The translations under genes were made by a program, and so were the position numbers. DNA of 64,000 nt. Origin: Microtetraspora glauca (GTDB lineage Bacteria > Actinomycetota > Actinomycetes > Streptosporangiales > Streptosporangiaceae). This document shows positions 55,463 through 64,000 of this stretch, piece by piece (within the stretch, counting starts at the first letter, position 1; the number at the start of each line of letters is the position of its first letter). The notes below the pieces were generated by a model that worked only from the letters and a program-made list of their open reading frames with translations, made no database searches and was not told where the DNA came from. The DNA is taken from positions 186,001 to 250,000 of the forward strand of contig BBYL01000007.1 of the NCBI GenBank assembly GCA_001570385.1, given 5' to 3'.

Positions 55463-56335
55463 ATGGCAGGGCAGGCGGAGCGCCTTCCGGCACAGCGGAG
55501 CGGCACCTTTCTTCTCGGCGGAGATCTGCCGGTCGTCCGGCTCGGTTACGGCGCGATGCAGCTCACCGGGCCGGGCGTCTGGGGCGAGCCGCGTGACCGG
55601 GGGGAGGCGCGCGCGGTGTTGCGCCGGGCCGTGGAACTCGGGGTGAATTTCATCGACACCGCCGACTCCTATGGTCCCTATGTCAGCGAGGAGATCATCG
55701 CCGAGGCGCTGCATCCGTACGGCGACTCTCTGGTGATCGCGACCAAGGCGGGTCTGGTCCGCACCGGCCCGGGCGAGTGGCATCCGGTCGGTCGCCCGGA
55801 ATACCTCCGCCAGGAGGTCGAGATGTCGCTCCGCCGGTTGCGGCTCGACCGGATCGACCTGCTCCAACTGCACCGGATCGACCCCCAGGTGCCGCTGCCC
55901 GACCAGATCGGCGTGCTGGCCGATCTGAAGAACGAGGGAAAGATCCGGCACATCGGGGTGTCCGAGGTCTCCGTGGAGGAGATCGAGCAGGTAAGGAAGA
56001 TCGCAGAGATCGTCTCCGTGCAGAACCTGTACAACCTGGCGAACCGCCAGTCCGAGGCGGTGCTGGACTACGCGGAGCGGGAGGGGCTGGGCTTCATCCC
56101 CTGGTTCCCGATCGCGACCGGTGAGCTGGCCAAGCCCGGCGGCCCGCTGGCGGGTGCGGCGAAGGACCATGGCGTCAGTCCGGCCCAGCTCGCGCTGGCA
56201 TGGTTGCTGCGCCGCTCTCCTGTGATGCTCCCGATCCCCGGCACGTCACGGGTCGCGCACTTGGAGGAGAACGTCGCCGCGGTGGAGGTCGACCTCACCG
56301 ACGACGAGTACGACGCCCTCACCAAGGCCGTCTGA
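55463..56335 (+). CDS. Aldo/keto reductase
   Basis: ATG 55463 after GGGGGTGG gives 290 residues. The family motifs are [20 protein letters not shown] near residue 52 (catalytic Asp and Tyr), [20 protein letters not shown] with the catalytic Lys, [15 protein letters not shown], and the C-terminal NADPH loop region [15 protein letters not shown]. It is an NADPH-dependent oxidoreductase of unknown substrate. Confidence 0.9.
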   Translation: MAGQAERLPAQRSGTFLLGGDLPVVRLGYGAMQLTGPGVWGEPRDRGEARAVLRRAVELGVNFIDTADSYGPYVSEEIIAEALHPYGDSLVIATKAGLVRTGPGEWHPVGRPEYLRQEVEMSLRRLRLDRIDLLQLHRIDPQVPLPDQIGVLADLKNEGKIRHIGVSEVSVEEIEQVRKIAEIVSVQNLYNLANRQSEAVLDYAEREGLGFIPWFPIATGELAKPGGPLAGAAKDHGVSPAQLALAWLLRRSPVMLPIPGTSRVAHLEENVAAVEVDLTDDEYDALTKAV

Positions 56336-56525
56336 CGTCTCCTCGCCGAGGCCGAGGCCGAGGCCGTACGGCTGAGTAGGGACGTCGGGCGCCGGAGCGA
56401 CTGCGCGGCCGCGCCTCACGGGCGAGATCGCCGGTGTGGATCGTTGAAACGGGCCATGTCGCCGCGAGACTCCGGGTGGATCCGGCGGCGCCTCCTACAC
56501 GGGACGTCTGATGATCACCGGAGAA

Positions 56526-57206
56526 TCAGACCTGCTGTACGGGCGTGGCCCATGAGGTGCTCCAGTCGAGGTCGCGTCCGTCCAGCCGGATGGTCGGCGT
56601 GCCCTGGACACCGCGGGCGAAGGCGAGCTTCGACAGCGCGTCGGCGCGGTCGGCGGTCTCCTGGGAGTTCAGGCATGTGGTGAACTCGGCCTCGGAGATG
56701 CCGATCCCCTTCGCGTACCCCACGAGTTCCTCGACGGCGAATCCGCCCTCCAGCGTCTCTTCGGGCTGGTGGGAGTACAGCGCGTCGTGGAAGTCCAGCC
56801 ACTTGCGCGGGTCGGTGACGCACAGGGACGCCATGAGCGCACGACGCGAGTTGTCCCGCGTCACGCGGGTGTTCTCGCCGAAGACCGTGAACGGGTGGAT
56901 GATCACCGCGACCTTGCCCTGCACCGCCCATTCCCGGACGACGCCGCCGTTGAGCCGCTCGAAGTCCCGGCAGTACGGGCACTGGTAGTCCTCGTACACC
57001 TCCAGGACGGGGGCGGTGACTCCGGGGCGCGCCATCATGATGGTCCCGTCGGGACGGAACGAGACGAGGTCGGACGGAGAGGCGGCGGCGCGCTCCTGCT
57101 GCCCGTTCGGCGCGAGCGCGACGATGCCCAGCATGACGATGACGACGGCCGCGACGGCCAGCTTGACCGCACGCGTGCGGATCGCGTGGAAGCGGGAGGT
57201 ATCCAA
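56526..57206 (-). CDS. Membrane-anchored DsbA-like thioredoxin-fold protein
   Basis: The 226-residue protein has an N-terminal membrane anchor (LAVAAVVIVMLGIVALAP), then VLEVYEDYQCPYCRDFERLN with the redox CPYC near residue 77. FHDALYSHQPEETLEGG and GVQGTPTIRLDGR, the cis-Pro loop, follow. It fits DsbA-like disulfide oxidoreductases that act outside the membrane. Confidence 0.88.
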   Translation of the reverse strand: MDTSRFHAIRTRAVKLAVAAVVIVMLGIVALAPNGQQERAAASPSDLVSFRPDGTIMMARPGVTAPVLEVYEDYQCPYCRDFERLNGGVVREWAVQGKVAVIIHPFTVFGENTRVTRDNSRRALMASLCVTDPRKWLDFHDALYSHQPEETLEGGFAVEELVGYAKGIGISEAEFTTCLNSQETADRADALSKLAFARGVQGTPTIRLDGRDLDWSTSWATPVQQV

Positions 57207-57399
57207 GATCAGCCTGCCCCTAAGAACGGCGCACGGTTCCGCGTTGATCGTATCCGGGCATTCCTCCTACGCAGGCCACCGGGCTCCCGGGTGACGTGCG
57301 GCATCGCCGATCATGCCCCCTTGAGCGAGGGCCGCCTGAATGTTGCCGGAAGCGACTGTGCATGATGCGTATGTCGGGGTGTGGGCCGGTCCGCCGGAC

Positions 57400-58878
57400 A
57401 TGCGAGCGGGGGGCCTTTTGAGCGCGACGTCACTCACCGGTCACGAAAAGGGGTCCGCGACCGGCTCGTCGCGCACCAGAGGCGTGATCGCCGTCCTGTG
57501 CTTCGCCGGCATCCTGGTCGCCTTGATGCAGACTCTGGTGCTTCCGCTGGTGTCCGAACTGCCCGTCCTGCTGCACACCTCCGCATCGAACGCGTCCTGG
57601 GTGTTCACCTCGACGCTGCTCGCCGGCGCGGTCGCCACCCCCGTCATCACCAGGCTCGCCGACATGTACGGCAAGCGGCGGATGCTGCTGCTCAGCCTGA
57701 CGCTGCTGATCGTGGGTTCCCTGGTGTGCGCGCTGAGTGAATCGCTCGTACCGATGGTGATCGGGCGGGCTCTGCAGGGATTCGGCATCGGGGTGATCCC
57801 GCTCGGCATCAGCATCATGCGCGACGAACTGCCGCCCGAGAGGCTGGGCGCGGCGATGGCGCTGATGAGTTCCTCGATGGGCATCGGCGGGGCGCTGGGC
57901 CTGCCGGCCGCGGCGGCGGTGGCGCAGTATGTCCACTGGCACGTGCTCTTCTGGGCGTCCGGCGGGCTGGCCCTGGTGGTGCTGGCGCTGGTGATCGTCA
58001 TGGTGCCGGAGTCGCCGGTGCGCAGCGGAGGCAGGTTCGACCTCGTCGGCGCGTTCGGCCTCTGTACGGGGCTGATCTGCCTGCTGCTGGGCGTCTCCAA
58101 GGGGGGCGACTGGGGCTGGACGAGCGGGGTCACCCTCGGACTTCTCGGCGCGGCCGTGCTGGTGCTGCTCGTCTGGGGCTGGTACGAGCTGCGCGCCCGG
58201 GAGCCCCTCGTGGACCTGAGGACGACAGCCCGCCGTCAGGTCCTGATGACCAACCTCGCCTCCGTCGTGGTCGGATTCGCCATGTACGCGCAGGCGCTGG
58301 TCATCCCGCAGCTCCTGCAGCTGCCCACGGCGACCGGGTACGGCCTGGGCCAGTCCATGCTGGCGGCCGGGCTGTGTCTGCTCCCCGGCGGACTCGTGAT
58401 GGTGCTGGTCTCGTCGCTGTCCGCGCGCATCTCGGCGGCTCGCGGGCCCAGGGCGTCGCTGGTCACCGGTTGCCTGGTGATCGTCGGCGGATACGCGATG
58501 GGGCTCGGGATGACCCGCGAGGTATGGCAGATCATGGTGATCTCCGCGGTCATCTCCGCCGGGATCGCCTTCACGTACGCCGCCATGCCCGCGCTGATCA
58601 TGTCCGTGGTGCCGACCTCGGAGACGGCGGCGGCGAACGGGCTCAACAGCCTGATGCGGTCCATCGGCACCTCCACCGCGAGTGCCGTCATCGGTGTGGT
58701 GCTCAGCCACATGATCGTTCACCTGGGGCCGAGTTCGCTGCCCTCCATGGCCGGGTTCCGTACCAGCTTCGTGATCGGCGGCGGCGCGGCGCTGCTGGCC
58801 GCGCTGCTGGCCCTGGCGATCCCGCGCCGCCGGACCAGCGTGGCCCCGGTGCTCGCCGGTGAAACCGCGACCGGTTGA
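57400..58878 (+). CDS. MFS transporter, DHA2 (drug:H+ antiporter) type
   Basis: The start is unclear: ATG 57400 is used, TTG 57418 after a G-run is as likely, and ATG 57340 opens the frame. The product of about 492 residues has 14 probable membrane helices, with LADMYGKRRMLLLSL (loop 2-3 motif) and GRALQGFGIGVIPLGISIMR (motif C region). It probably exports a drug-like compound; the substrate is unknown. Confidence 0.87.
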   Translation: MRAGGLLSATSLTGHEKGSATGSSRTRGVIAVLCFAGILVALMQTLVLPLVSELPVLLHTSASNASWVFTSTLLAGAVATPVITRLADMYGKRRMLLLSLTLLIVGSLVCALSESLVPMVIGRALQGFGIGVIPLGISIMRDELPPERLGAAMALMSSSMGIGGALGLPAAAAVAQYVHWHVLFWASGGLALVVLALVIVMVPESPVRSGGRFDLVGAFGLCTGLICLLLGVSKGGDWGWTSGVTLGLLGAAVLVLLVWGWYELRAREPLVDLRTTARRQVLMTNLASVVVGFAMYAQALVIPQLLQLPTATGYGLGQSMLAAGLCLLPGGLVMVLVSSLSARISAARGPRASLVTGCLVIVGGYAMGLGMTREVWQIMVISAVISAGIAFTYAAMPALIMSVVPTSETAAANGLNSLMRSIGTSTASAVIGVVLSHMIVHLGPSSLPSMAGFRTSFVIGGGAALLAALLALAIPRRRTSVAPVLAGETATG

Positions 58879-59142
58879 TCCGGAGGCCGCGTCACATGCC
58901 GTACGCGTCCCGCGACGCACATGTGCCCGATCCAGTCGATCTGCTCGTGGGGCGGGGAGGCGGGATGGAGCGGCTGGACACGAAGGTCTTCCTGGTGCTG
59001 CCCACCGGACTCGCCGGGCCCACGGTCCCCCCGTCGGCACGTGCGTCATCCCATCCAGAGTGAGAAGGATGTCCCGATCCGGGTAATCGTGAGATCGTGA
59101 ATTTCATGTGATCGCCGGACGTGCTGAAGAGAAGGGGACCCC

Positions 59143-59637
59143 ATGTCGACAGCTCCGCCGGAGGCTCGGCACGACGTACGGCCGCGCACGGCGTCGAGAC
59201 CGAATCGCCAAGCAGGACGCGTCATCGCGAGCCTGTCGGTTCTTCCTCTGCTCTACGTTCTCGCCATGGCGCCTGTGTGGATCCACGACCACCAGATGGC
59301 CGGAGTCGCCGACCGATTCCTGGACCATCCCCCTCCGCCGAAGACGTCTATCAGCGGTGCCGACTACCACGGTTCGGTGGGGGCGTACGACATGAAGGAC
59401 ATGTGCACCTTCCGGCTGCGCTTCGACCTGAGCACCACACTGTCTCTGGATGAGATCGCCCGCTACTACAGGGCGGCCGGGATCCGGCCGAGTGAGGGCG
59501 GGAACGACTCCCTTGAGTTCATGGTGTGGGAGTCCCCTCACCTGCCGGGATACCGGTACGGCGCTGATGATCGGCCGGTCATCGTTGAGATCCAGGACCG
59601 CGATCACGGCTCCTTCTGGGACCTCCGCTGCATGTGA
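59143..59637 (+). CDS. Membrane-anchored hypothetical protein
   Basis: ATG 59143 lies after AAGGGG. The 164-residue protein has a basic start, one membrane helix (IASLSVLPLLYVLAMAPVWI) and an extracytoplasmic domain with two cysteines (MKDMCTFRLRFDLSTTLS near 90, and LRCM at the end) that may pair. No family is recognised. Confidence 0.65.
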   Translation: MSTAPPEARHDVRPRTASRPNRQAGRVIASLSVLPLLYVLAMAPVWIHDHQMAGVADRFLDHPPPPKTSISGADYHGSVGAYDMKDMCTFRLRFDLSTTLSLDEIARYYRAAGIRPSEGGNDSLEFMVWESPHLPGYRYGADDRPVIVEIQDRDHGSFWDLRCM

Positions 59638-59653
59638 GCCGACTGGACCGGCG

Positions 59654-60247
59654 TTACGAGGTGATGGGATCCGGGGTGGGGATGCTCCTCATGGCGGGTG
59701 CGTCCCAGGTGTACTCGACGACGGCGACCTCGAATCCCGCGGCGAACGGTTCCACGAACTCCCGGGTCACCCGACCTCCCATGCGCCGGTAGAAGGATCG
59801 TGCCGGGGTGTTGTCCCGGAGCACCTCCAGATAGACGGCCCGGCCGGGGTGGTGCGCGGCCGCCCACTCGAAGCCGTGGTGCATGAGGTGGCGTCCGATG
59901 CCCGAACGCTTCAGGGCCGGGCTGACGTGGAGGTTGTCCAGCAGGATGCGCCCGTCGTCCTGGAGAAGGAGGTAGACGAATCCGCTGATAGCGTCGCCGT
60001 CCTCGGCGATCAGGAGGCGCGAGGTGGTGTCGCCTCCGGGGTGCGGATCGGCTCCCAGCCGGGCACGCCACAGGCGTGATCGTTCGTCGAGCAGCGGCCC
60101 GTTGAGGTAGCTGTCCGGCATGAGCCCGGCATAGGCCGTCCGCCAGCTCGCGGTGTGCAGCGCCGCGACCGCTTCGATGTCGTTCGCGGTGCCTTGTCGG
60201 ATTTCCACGGAACGGAGAATATCCACCTGCCTGATCCGCCCGGCCAC
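59654..60247 (-). CDS. GNAT family acetyltransferase
   Basis: The 197-residue product (a GTG 60208 start is possible) has VEIRQGTANDIEAVAALHTA, LLIAEDGDAISGFVYLLL, LHVSPALKRSGIGRHLMHHG as the acetyl-CoA loop, and LEVLRDNTPARSFYRRMGGR. This is the standard GNAT order. The substrate is unknown. Confidence 0.88.
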   Translation of the reverse strand: MAGRIRQVDILRSVEIRQGTANDIEAVAALHTASWRTAYAGLMPDSYLNGPLLDERSRLWRARLGADPHPGGDTTSRLLIAEDGDAISGFVYLLLQDDGRILLDNLHVSPALKRSGIGRHLMHHGFEWAAAHHPGRAVYLEVLRDNTPARSFYRRMGGRVTREFVEPFAAGFEVAVVEYTWDAPAMRSIPTPDPITS

Positions 60248-60343
60248 AAGGCCGTCGGGGCTCGCCGCTTGATCGCATTACGCACCTGATCGTAAAATTT
60301 CCGGCACGACGGATGTCAGACGAGTACCTGGGGCGAGGCTTAC

Positions 60344-60646
60344 ATGGCGGGGTTCGAGGTCTACGTCGACGCTCTGGAGGATTGCGCGGGCAAAGCCATG
60401 AGTGTCTCCAACCTGTTCAAGGCTGATGCCGACGAGGCTCCCGTGCACGTCGGCAAGCTCTCTTTCGGGACACTTGAGAACACGTCCGGCAGGCTCGTCG
60501 ACGCCGTCGGCAAGCTCCAGGCGAAGATCCAATCCGAGACGCGGTACGCCCAGCAGAACCTGGTCGAGGTCGAGTCGGCCGTGCACACGGTCATCGGGAA
60601 CGTCAAGAGCGCCAACTCCCCGGGCCCTGAGGTGATGCAGGCGTGA
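60344..60646 (+). CDS. WXG100-like protein partner
   Basis: The 100-residue helical protein (VYVDALEDCAGKAMSVSNLF, LVDAVGKLQAKIQSETRYAQ) lacks a clear WXG turn but has the size and helix layout of ESX small proteins. It overlaps the following WXG100-NlpC/P60 gene by four bases, so the two are probably a secreted pair. Confidence 0.65.
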   Translation: MAGFEVYVDALEDCAGKAMSVSNLFKADADEAPVHVGKLSFGTLENTSGRLVDAVGKLQAKIQSETRYAQQNLVEVESAVHTVIGNVKSANSPGPEVMQA

Positions 60647-61812
60647 CGGATATCTGGGACACGTATCTCCAGCCCATCCAGCGCATCATCGACCAACTGG
60701 CGTCCGATCAGTCCGAGATCAGCGCGCTCTCGGCACGCCTGCGGAAGGTGGCCGGCGACGTGACCGAGCACACCGACGCCCTCAAGCGCGTGGTGGGCAC
60801 CGTCGACGACGCGTGGAACGGCGAGGCCGCCGAGAGCTTCGTCACCTACATGAGCGCCTATCCCAATGCCGCCACGGAGCTGAGCAGCGCTCTGACCAGC
60901 TGCGCCAACATGATCGACGCTGCGGCGACGGCGCTGGCGACCGCCAAGGGCGACGTCCAGACGATCTACAACGAGAAGCGCCTCTGGCTGGACGAGCAGC
61001 GTAGCAACAGCAGCAGCAACGTGATCTCCATGACGAGCATCAGGATCGAGGTGGACGACGGCGTGAGCCGGGCGGCGGAGCCGAAGCGGCGGGCGGTCGA
61101 CGCCGTCACGAAGGCGGTCGACGAGGTCGACAAGCACGTCGGGGTCTCCTTCTTCACGTCCATCAGTCCTCCCAGCCAGCAGACCTTCACCGCGAAGGAC
61201 AACCCTGGGATGCGCTGGATCCCCGACCCCGCGTACTCACATGGGAACGTCGATCTGGCGAGCTACACCGGCACCGGCACCGAGACCGGCGCGGGACCCG
61301 ACCCCGCCTCCGGCACGGGCGCCGGCAGCGGCACCGCCGCTCAGACCGGCGGCAACGGGTACGGCTCGGGCGGAGGCGTCTACGGGCCGCAGAACACCAG
61401 GGTCCCGCCGAACGCCCACAGCCTTGCCAAGAACCCCCGGGCAGGTGCCGTCATCGACTACGCGCTCGCGCAACTCGGCGACCGCTATGTCTGGGGTGCG
61501 ACGGGGCCGAACTCCTTCGACTGCTCCGGGCTGACGCTACGCGCCTACCAGGCGGCGGGGATCAACATTCCCCGGGTCGCCGCGGACCAGTGGTTCCAGG
61601 GACCCCGCATCCCCGACGGTACGGAGCAGGCGGGAGACCTCATCTTCTTCGACAACAACGGGGACGGCAGCCCCGACCACGTGGGCATCGTGCTCGACCC
61701 CGAGAAGCACACGATGATCCACGCGCCCAACTCGCACTCGGTGGTCCGTATCGAGAGCTACGCGAACTATTCGACGCCCCGCGTCGGCTTCTCCCGCCCC
61801 GGGAACCACTAG
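60643..61812 (+). CDS. WXG100-NlpC/P60 fusion peptidoglycan hydrolase
   Basis: The 389-residue protein starts with a WXG100 domain (DDAWNGEAAESFVTYM near residue 55). A Gly/Thr-rich linker at 200-250 follows, and then an NlpC/P60 domain with SFDCSGLTLRAYQ (Cys near 292) and DHVGIVLDP (His near 346). No signal peptide is present, so export through an ESX/type VII system is expected, as for similar fusions. It should cut peptidoglycan peptide bonds outside the cell. Confidence 0.88.
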   Translation: MTDIWDTYLQPIQRIIDQLASDQSEISALSARLRKVAGDVTEHTDALKRVVGTVDDAWNGEAAESFVTYMSAYPNAATELSSALTSCANMIDAAATALATAKGDVQTIYNEKRLWLDEQRSNSSSNVISMTSIRIEVDDGVSRAAEPKRRAVDAVTKAVDEVDKHVGVSFFTSISPPSQQTFTAKDNPGMRWIPDPAYSHGNVDLASYTGTGTETGAGPDPASGTGAGSGTAAQTGGNGYGSGGGVYGPQNTRVPPNAHSLAKNPRAGAVIDYALAQLGDRYVWGATGPNSFDCSGLTLRAYQAAGINIPRVAADQWFQGPRIPDGTEQAGDLIFFDNNGDGSPDHVGIVLDPEKHTMIHAPNSHSVVRIESYANYSTPRVGFSRPGNH

Positions 61813-61873
61813 CCGAGCCGGGGAGCCGGTCGCTCGCGGCTCACCGGACGACATGGCCGGCGTCCGAACAGGG

Positions 61874-63217
61874 CTACGCGCTTCCGCGTCCCGGCGGATG
61901 GGGGCGGGGAAGGCGCAGGGCGGCGGCGGAGAGCGCCGCGACCAGGCCGAGTCCGACCAGCGCCGTCGCCATGCCCTGGCTCCCGGCGTCGAGAAGCGGG
62001 CCGACGGCGAACCCTCCCGCCAGGGAGACCACTCCGGAGAGGAAGCTGAGCAGACCGAAATAGGCGCCGAACCGCTGGGGTGGAGCGCAGCGGGTGATGG
62101 TCTGGAACACCGCCGACTGCGTCAGCCCGGCGGCCAGTCCGTGCAGTACGGCGGCCGCCACCAGCACGGCGGTCCGGTCACCTCCGTCGGGAGGCACCGC
62201 CAGCAGCACCAGATAGCCGGTCCCCGCGCAGAGCAGGCCGCTCCTGAGCAACCAGGGGCGCTCGCCTCGCCCGCCACCGGCGCACCAGGGCTGGATCGCG
62301 GCCGTGGCCGCCGCCACCACGCAGAAGAACAGGGTCGTCGCGCCGGCGCCGACCCCTGTGAGCGGGACCACGGTCGCGATCTGGTTGGTGAGCAGCGTGA
62401 CGGGCGCCGCGATCAGGGCGTATCGGAGGAAGCCCCGGTCGCGGAGCGCCACCGACACCCCTTCGGCGAGCGCCCGTACGTCCAGGCGCGTGTCCGCCGG
62501 TGTGTCCGCCGGTGTGTCCGCTGGTGTGTCCGCTGGTGTGTCCGTACGCGGGTTGCCGGGCTCGCGACGTAGCAGCATGAACAGCACGGCACCGGCCGCC
62601 CACGCACCCGCGGTCACCGCCGACAGCAGCCAGAACCCGCCCGCCAGCAGGACCAGCCCGATGGGCGGGCCCGCCACCGCGCCCAGCTGGCCGACGATCA
62701 CGTAGGCCGCGAAGCCACGGGAGCGATGTGCCGGAGTCACCCCGGCCAGCATCGACTGGGCGGCCGGATGGAACAGCGCCCCGCCCACCGCCATCACCAC
62801 GGCCGCGCAGAGCAGCTCGCCGAATCCACTGGTGAACCCCAGCAGCGCGAACGCCGTCGCCCGCAGCCCGCAGGCCAGCGCTCCCGTACGCGCCGGGCCG
62901 ATCGCGTCCGTGATCGCGCCGGCGGGCAGGTACAGCATGTACTGGATCGCGACGCGAATGCCGAGCACCACGGCGATGGTGCCGGCGAGCATGCCGAGAT
63001 CATGGCGCAGGTGGAGGACCAGGTGCGCCATCACCGCGTAGTAGCCGAGTGAGATGGCCAGCTGTATCCCCACGACGATCGCGACCGCCCGGCGGTCGGA
63101 GACCGCCTGCCGTCCTCGCCGCGCAGGGGTGGGTGCTGTCGCCGCACCCCCGGCCGACGGGCGGCCGGGGGCATCGGGATCCGTGCGCGGCGACGTCATG
63201 GCATCGCAGGATTCCAT
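61874..63217 (-). CDS. MFS transporter
   Basis: The 447-residue protein (ATG 63199 is a possible later start) has about 12 membrane helices, with AGAITDAIGPARTGALACGL in the loop 2-3 region. Between the two halves lies a (DTPA)-repeat linker encoded by a 12-bp tandem repeat. It resembles YfcJ/MdtH-like drug efflux carriers. The substrate is unknown. Confidence 0.85.
   Translation of the reverse strand: MESCDAMTSPRTDPDAPGRPSAGGAATAPTPARRGRQAVSDRRAVAIVVGIQLAISLGYYAVMAHLVLHLRHDLGMLAGTIAVVLGIRVAIQYMLYLPAGAITDAIGPARTGALACGLRATAFALLGFTSGFGELLCAAVVMAVGGALFHPAAQSMLAGVTPAHRSRGFAAYVIVGQLGAVAGPPIGLVLLAGGFWLLSAVTAGAWAAGAVLFMLLRREPGNPRTDTPADTPADTPADTPADTRLDVRALAEGVSVALRDRGFLRYALIAAPVTLLTNQIATVVPLTGVGAGATTLFFCVVAAATAAIQPWCAGGGRGERPWLLRSGLLCAGTGYLVLLAVPPDGGDRTAVLVAAAVLHGLAAGLTQSAVFQTITRCAPPQRFGAYFGLLSFLSGVVSLAGGFAVGPLLDAGSQGMATALVGLGLVAALSAAALRLPRPHPPGRGSA
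62490..62549. repeat. 12-bp in-frame tandem repeat
   Basis: Five copies of GTGTCCGCYGGT (the last partial) encode Asp-Thr-Pro-Ala repeats in the central loop of the MFS transporter. Confidence 0.8.
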
Positions 63218-63242
63218 GTGATCGCGACGCCCGGAGAACCGG

Positions 63243-64000
63243 TCATGCCTTCGGGAGGGCGCCGAGCGCCTTCAGCAGCTCTCTGGCGAGGGGGATCCGC
63301 TTCTCGGTGTCCTTGTCGGCGTTGATGTCGATGTTCAGCGCGAAGGTGTAGAGGCGGTCACCGCGTTCGACCCAGCCGACCCACCAGCCGATGCCGGGCT
63401 TGGTGGACATGCCCCAGCCGGTCTTGGCGAACAGCGCGTAGCCGTCCTTCTCCTCGATCTTCAGCAGGTCACGCACCGTCAGCTGGTTCCGCTTGGACGC
63501 CGGCAACTGCTGACGGGCCAGCCGGGACAGGAAGCCGGTCTGCTCGACCGCCGAGATCTCCAGCGGGCCGTCGAGCCAGAAGCGGTCCACGACCGTACCG
63601 ATACGGCGGTTGCCGTAGTGCAGCCGGTTGACCCACTGCTGTTCCCGCTTGAGGCCGATCCGGCGGGAGAGCGTCTGGAACACCGGGACGTTGGACGCCC
63701 GGACCGCGTCACGCAGGTTCATGTCGTGCTCCCACTCCGGGAACGGCTGCGGCTGCCCGCCGTAGGGGATCACCTCGTTCTCGTCTTTGACGGCTCGGGT
63801 CTCCAGCGCGATCAGGCTGTGCGGGATCTTGAACGTGGAGGCCGGGATCAACCGCTGTCGCGCCCGCTGCGAGTCGACGACGGTGGTCTGTCCCCGCTTC
63901 ACGTCGTAGAGCGCGAAGGTTCCACGCACGGCCGCATCGCGGAACAGCGCCTGAAGGTCGTCGCGGACGATCAGGTCGTGGTGGCCTACCGCCTGCGACG
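63243..64000 (-). CDS. Class D (OXA-like) beta-lactamase, 5' end outside window
   Basis: The frame is open to the right edge, so the start and any signal peptide are missing. At least 252 codons remain. Class D motifs are clear: PASTFKIPHSLIALE with the S-T-F-K serine and lysine, RASNVPVFQ as the S-x-V box, YGNRRIG, FWLDGPLEISAVEQ and FAKTGWGM as the K-T-G box. It should be a periplasmic-side or secreted serine beta-lactamase, or a related penicillin-binding sensor. Confidence 0.88.
   Translation of the reverse strand, partial: SQAVGHHDLIVRDDLQALFRDAAVRGTFALYDVKRGQTTVVDSQRARQRLIPASTFKIPHSLIALETRAVKDENEVIPYGGQPQPFPEWEHDMNLRDAVRASNVPVFQTLSRRIGLKREQQWVNRLHYGNRRIGTVVDRFWLDGPLEISAVEQTGFLSRLARQQLPASKRNQLTVRDLLKIEEKDGYALFAKTGWGMSTKPGIGWWVGWVERGDRLYTFALNIDINADKDTEKRIPLARELLKALGALPKA

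Noticed and set aside
58859-59086. Small rightward frames after the MFS gene
   Set aside because: They have no ribosome binding site or recognisable protein pattern, and overlap the MFS 3' end.

Overview
The window is GC-rich DNA from a filamentous actinomycete. ESX/WXG100-type proteins, a WhiB regulator, a Glp/GlpR (SepX) divisome pair beside galU and mobile-element families typical of actinomycetes suggest Streptosporangiales/Streptosporangiaceae; this assignment is inference and the genus cannot be read from the sequence. A host segment is interrupted by two unrelated integrated mobile elements, one at a tRNA-Arg and one at a tRNA-Ala.

Region 1 (1 to about 25.1 kb) is the right part of an integrative and conjugative element. 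It begins with cargo: a DUF4192 protein, a ComM/Mg-chelatase-like protein whose ATPase motifs have decayed, a small family present in both fused and split form, a lipoprotein, a large ESX-like protein with a WXG-like partner, and a pentapeptide-repeat membrane protein. A leftward, almost fully overlapping operon (21.5 to 11.0 kb) follows and encodes a type IV secretion-like machine: VirB2-like pilin fused to another domain, VirB6-like protein, PrgI, VirB4 ATPase, a tiny coupled ORF, a VirD4-type coupling protein, a Replic_Relax protein and an NlpC/P60 wall hydrolase. Rightward genes (GNAT-like, truncated PP-loop protein, small protein, large serine recombinase) lead to the boundary. The recombinase frame runs through a tRNA-Arg(CCT) gene, marking the right attachment site; the other end lies left of the window.

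Region 2 (25.2 to 38.2 kb) is host chromosome: VanY-type carboxypeptidase, DUF2243 and CtaG-like membrane proteins, SAF/CpaB protein, MTA phosphorylase, FmdB zinc ribbon, K+/H+ antiporter, 5-formyl-THF cyclo-ligase, galU, moeA/glp, moaC, mog, rimJ-like acetyltransferase and glpR/sepX, then tRNA-Ala(CGC).

Region 3 (38,266 to 51,559) is a complete 13.3-kb pSAM2-like AICE bounded by 45-bp direct repeats of the tRNA-Ala 3' half. It carries int, xis, a DUF3631 protein, a prim-pol, a PP-loop protein, an FtsK/TraB-type translocase, SpdB-like membrane proteins, a striking series of cysteine-rich microproteins, WhiB, and a divergent GntR regulator plus glycosyltransferase. The control region has a TTGACA/TACCTT promoter with the regulator's presumed operator inside its spacer. 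Right of attR lie a fossil integrase tail and a third, decayed att/terminator copy, evidence of an earlier integration.

Region 4 (51.8 to 64 kb) is again chromosomal: zinc-ribbon protein, a frameshifted fossil, membrane protein, epimerase, YjbR-like protein, aldo/keto reductase, DsbA-like thioredoxin, two MFS transporters, GNAT, a WXG100-like gene followed by a WXG100-NlpC/P60 fusion, and a class D beta-lactamase cut by the window edge.
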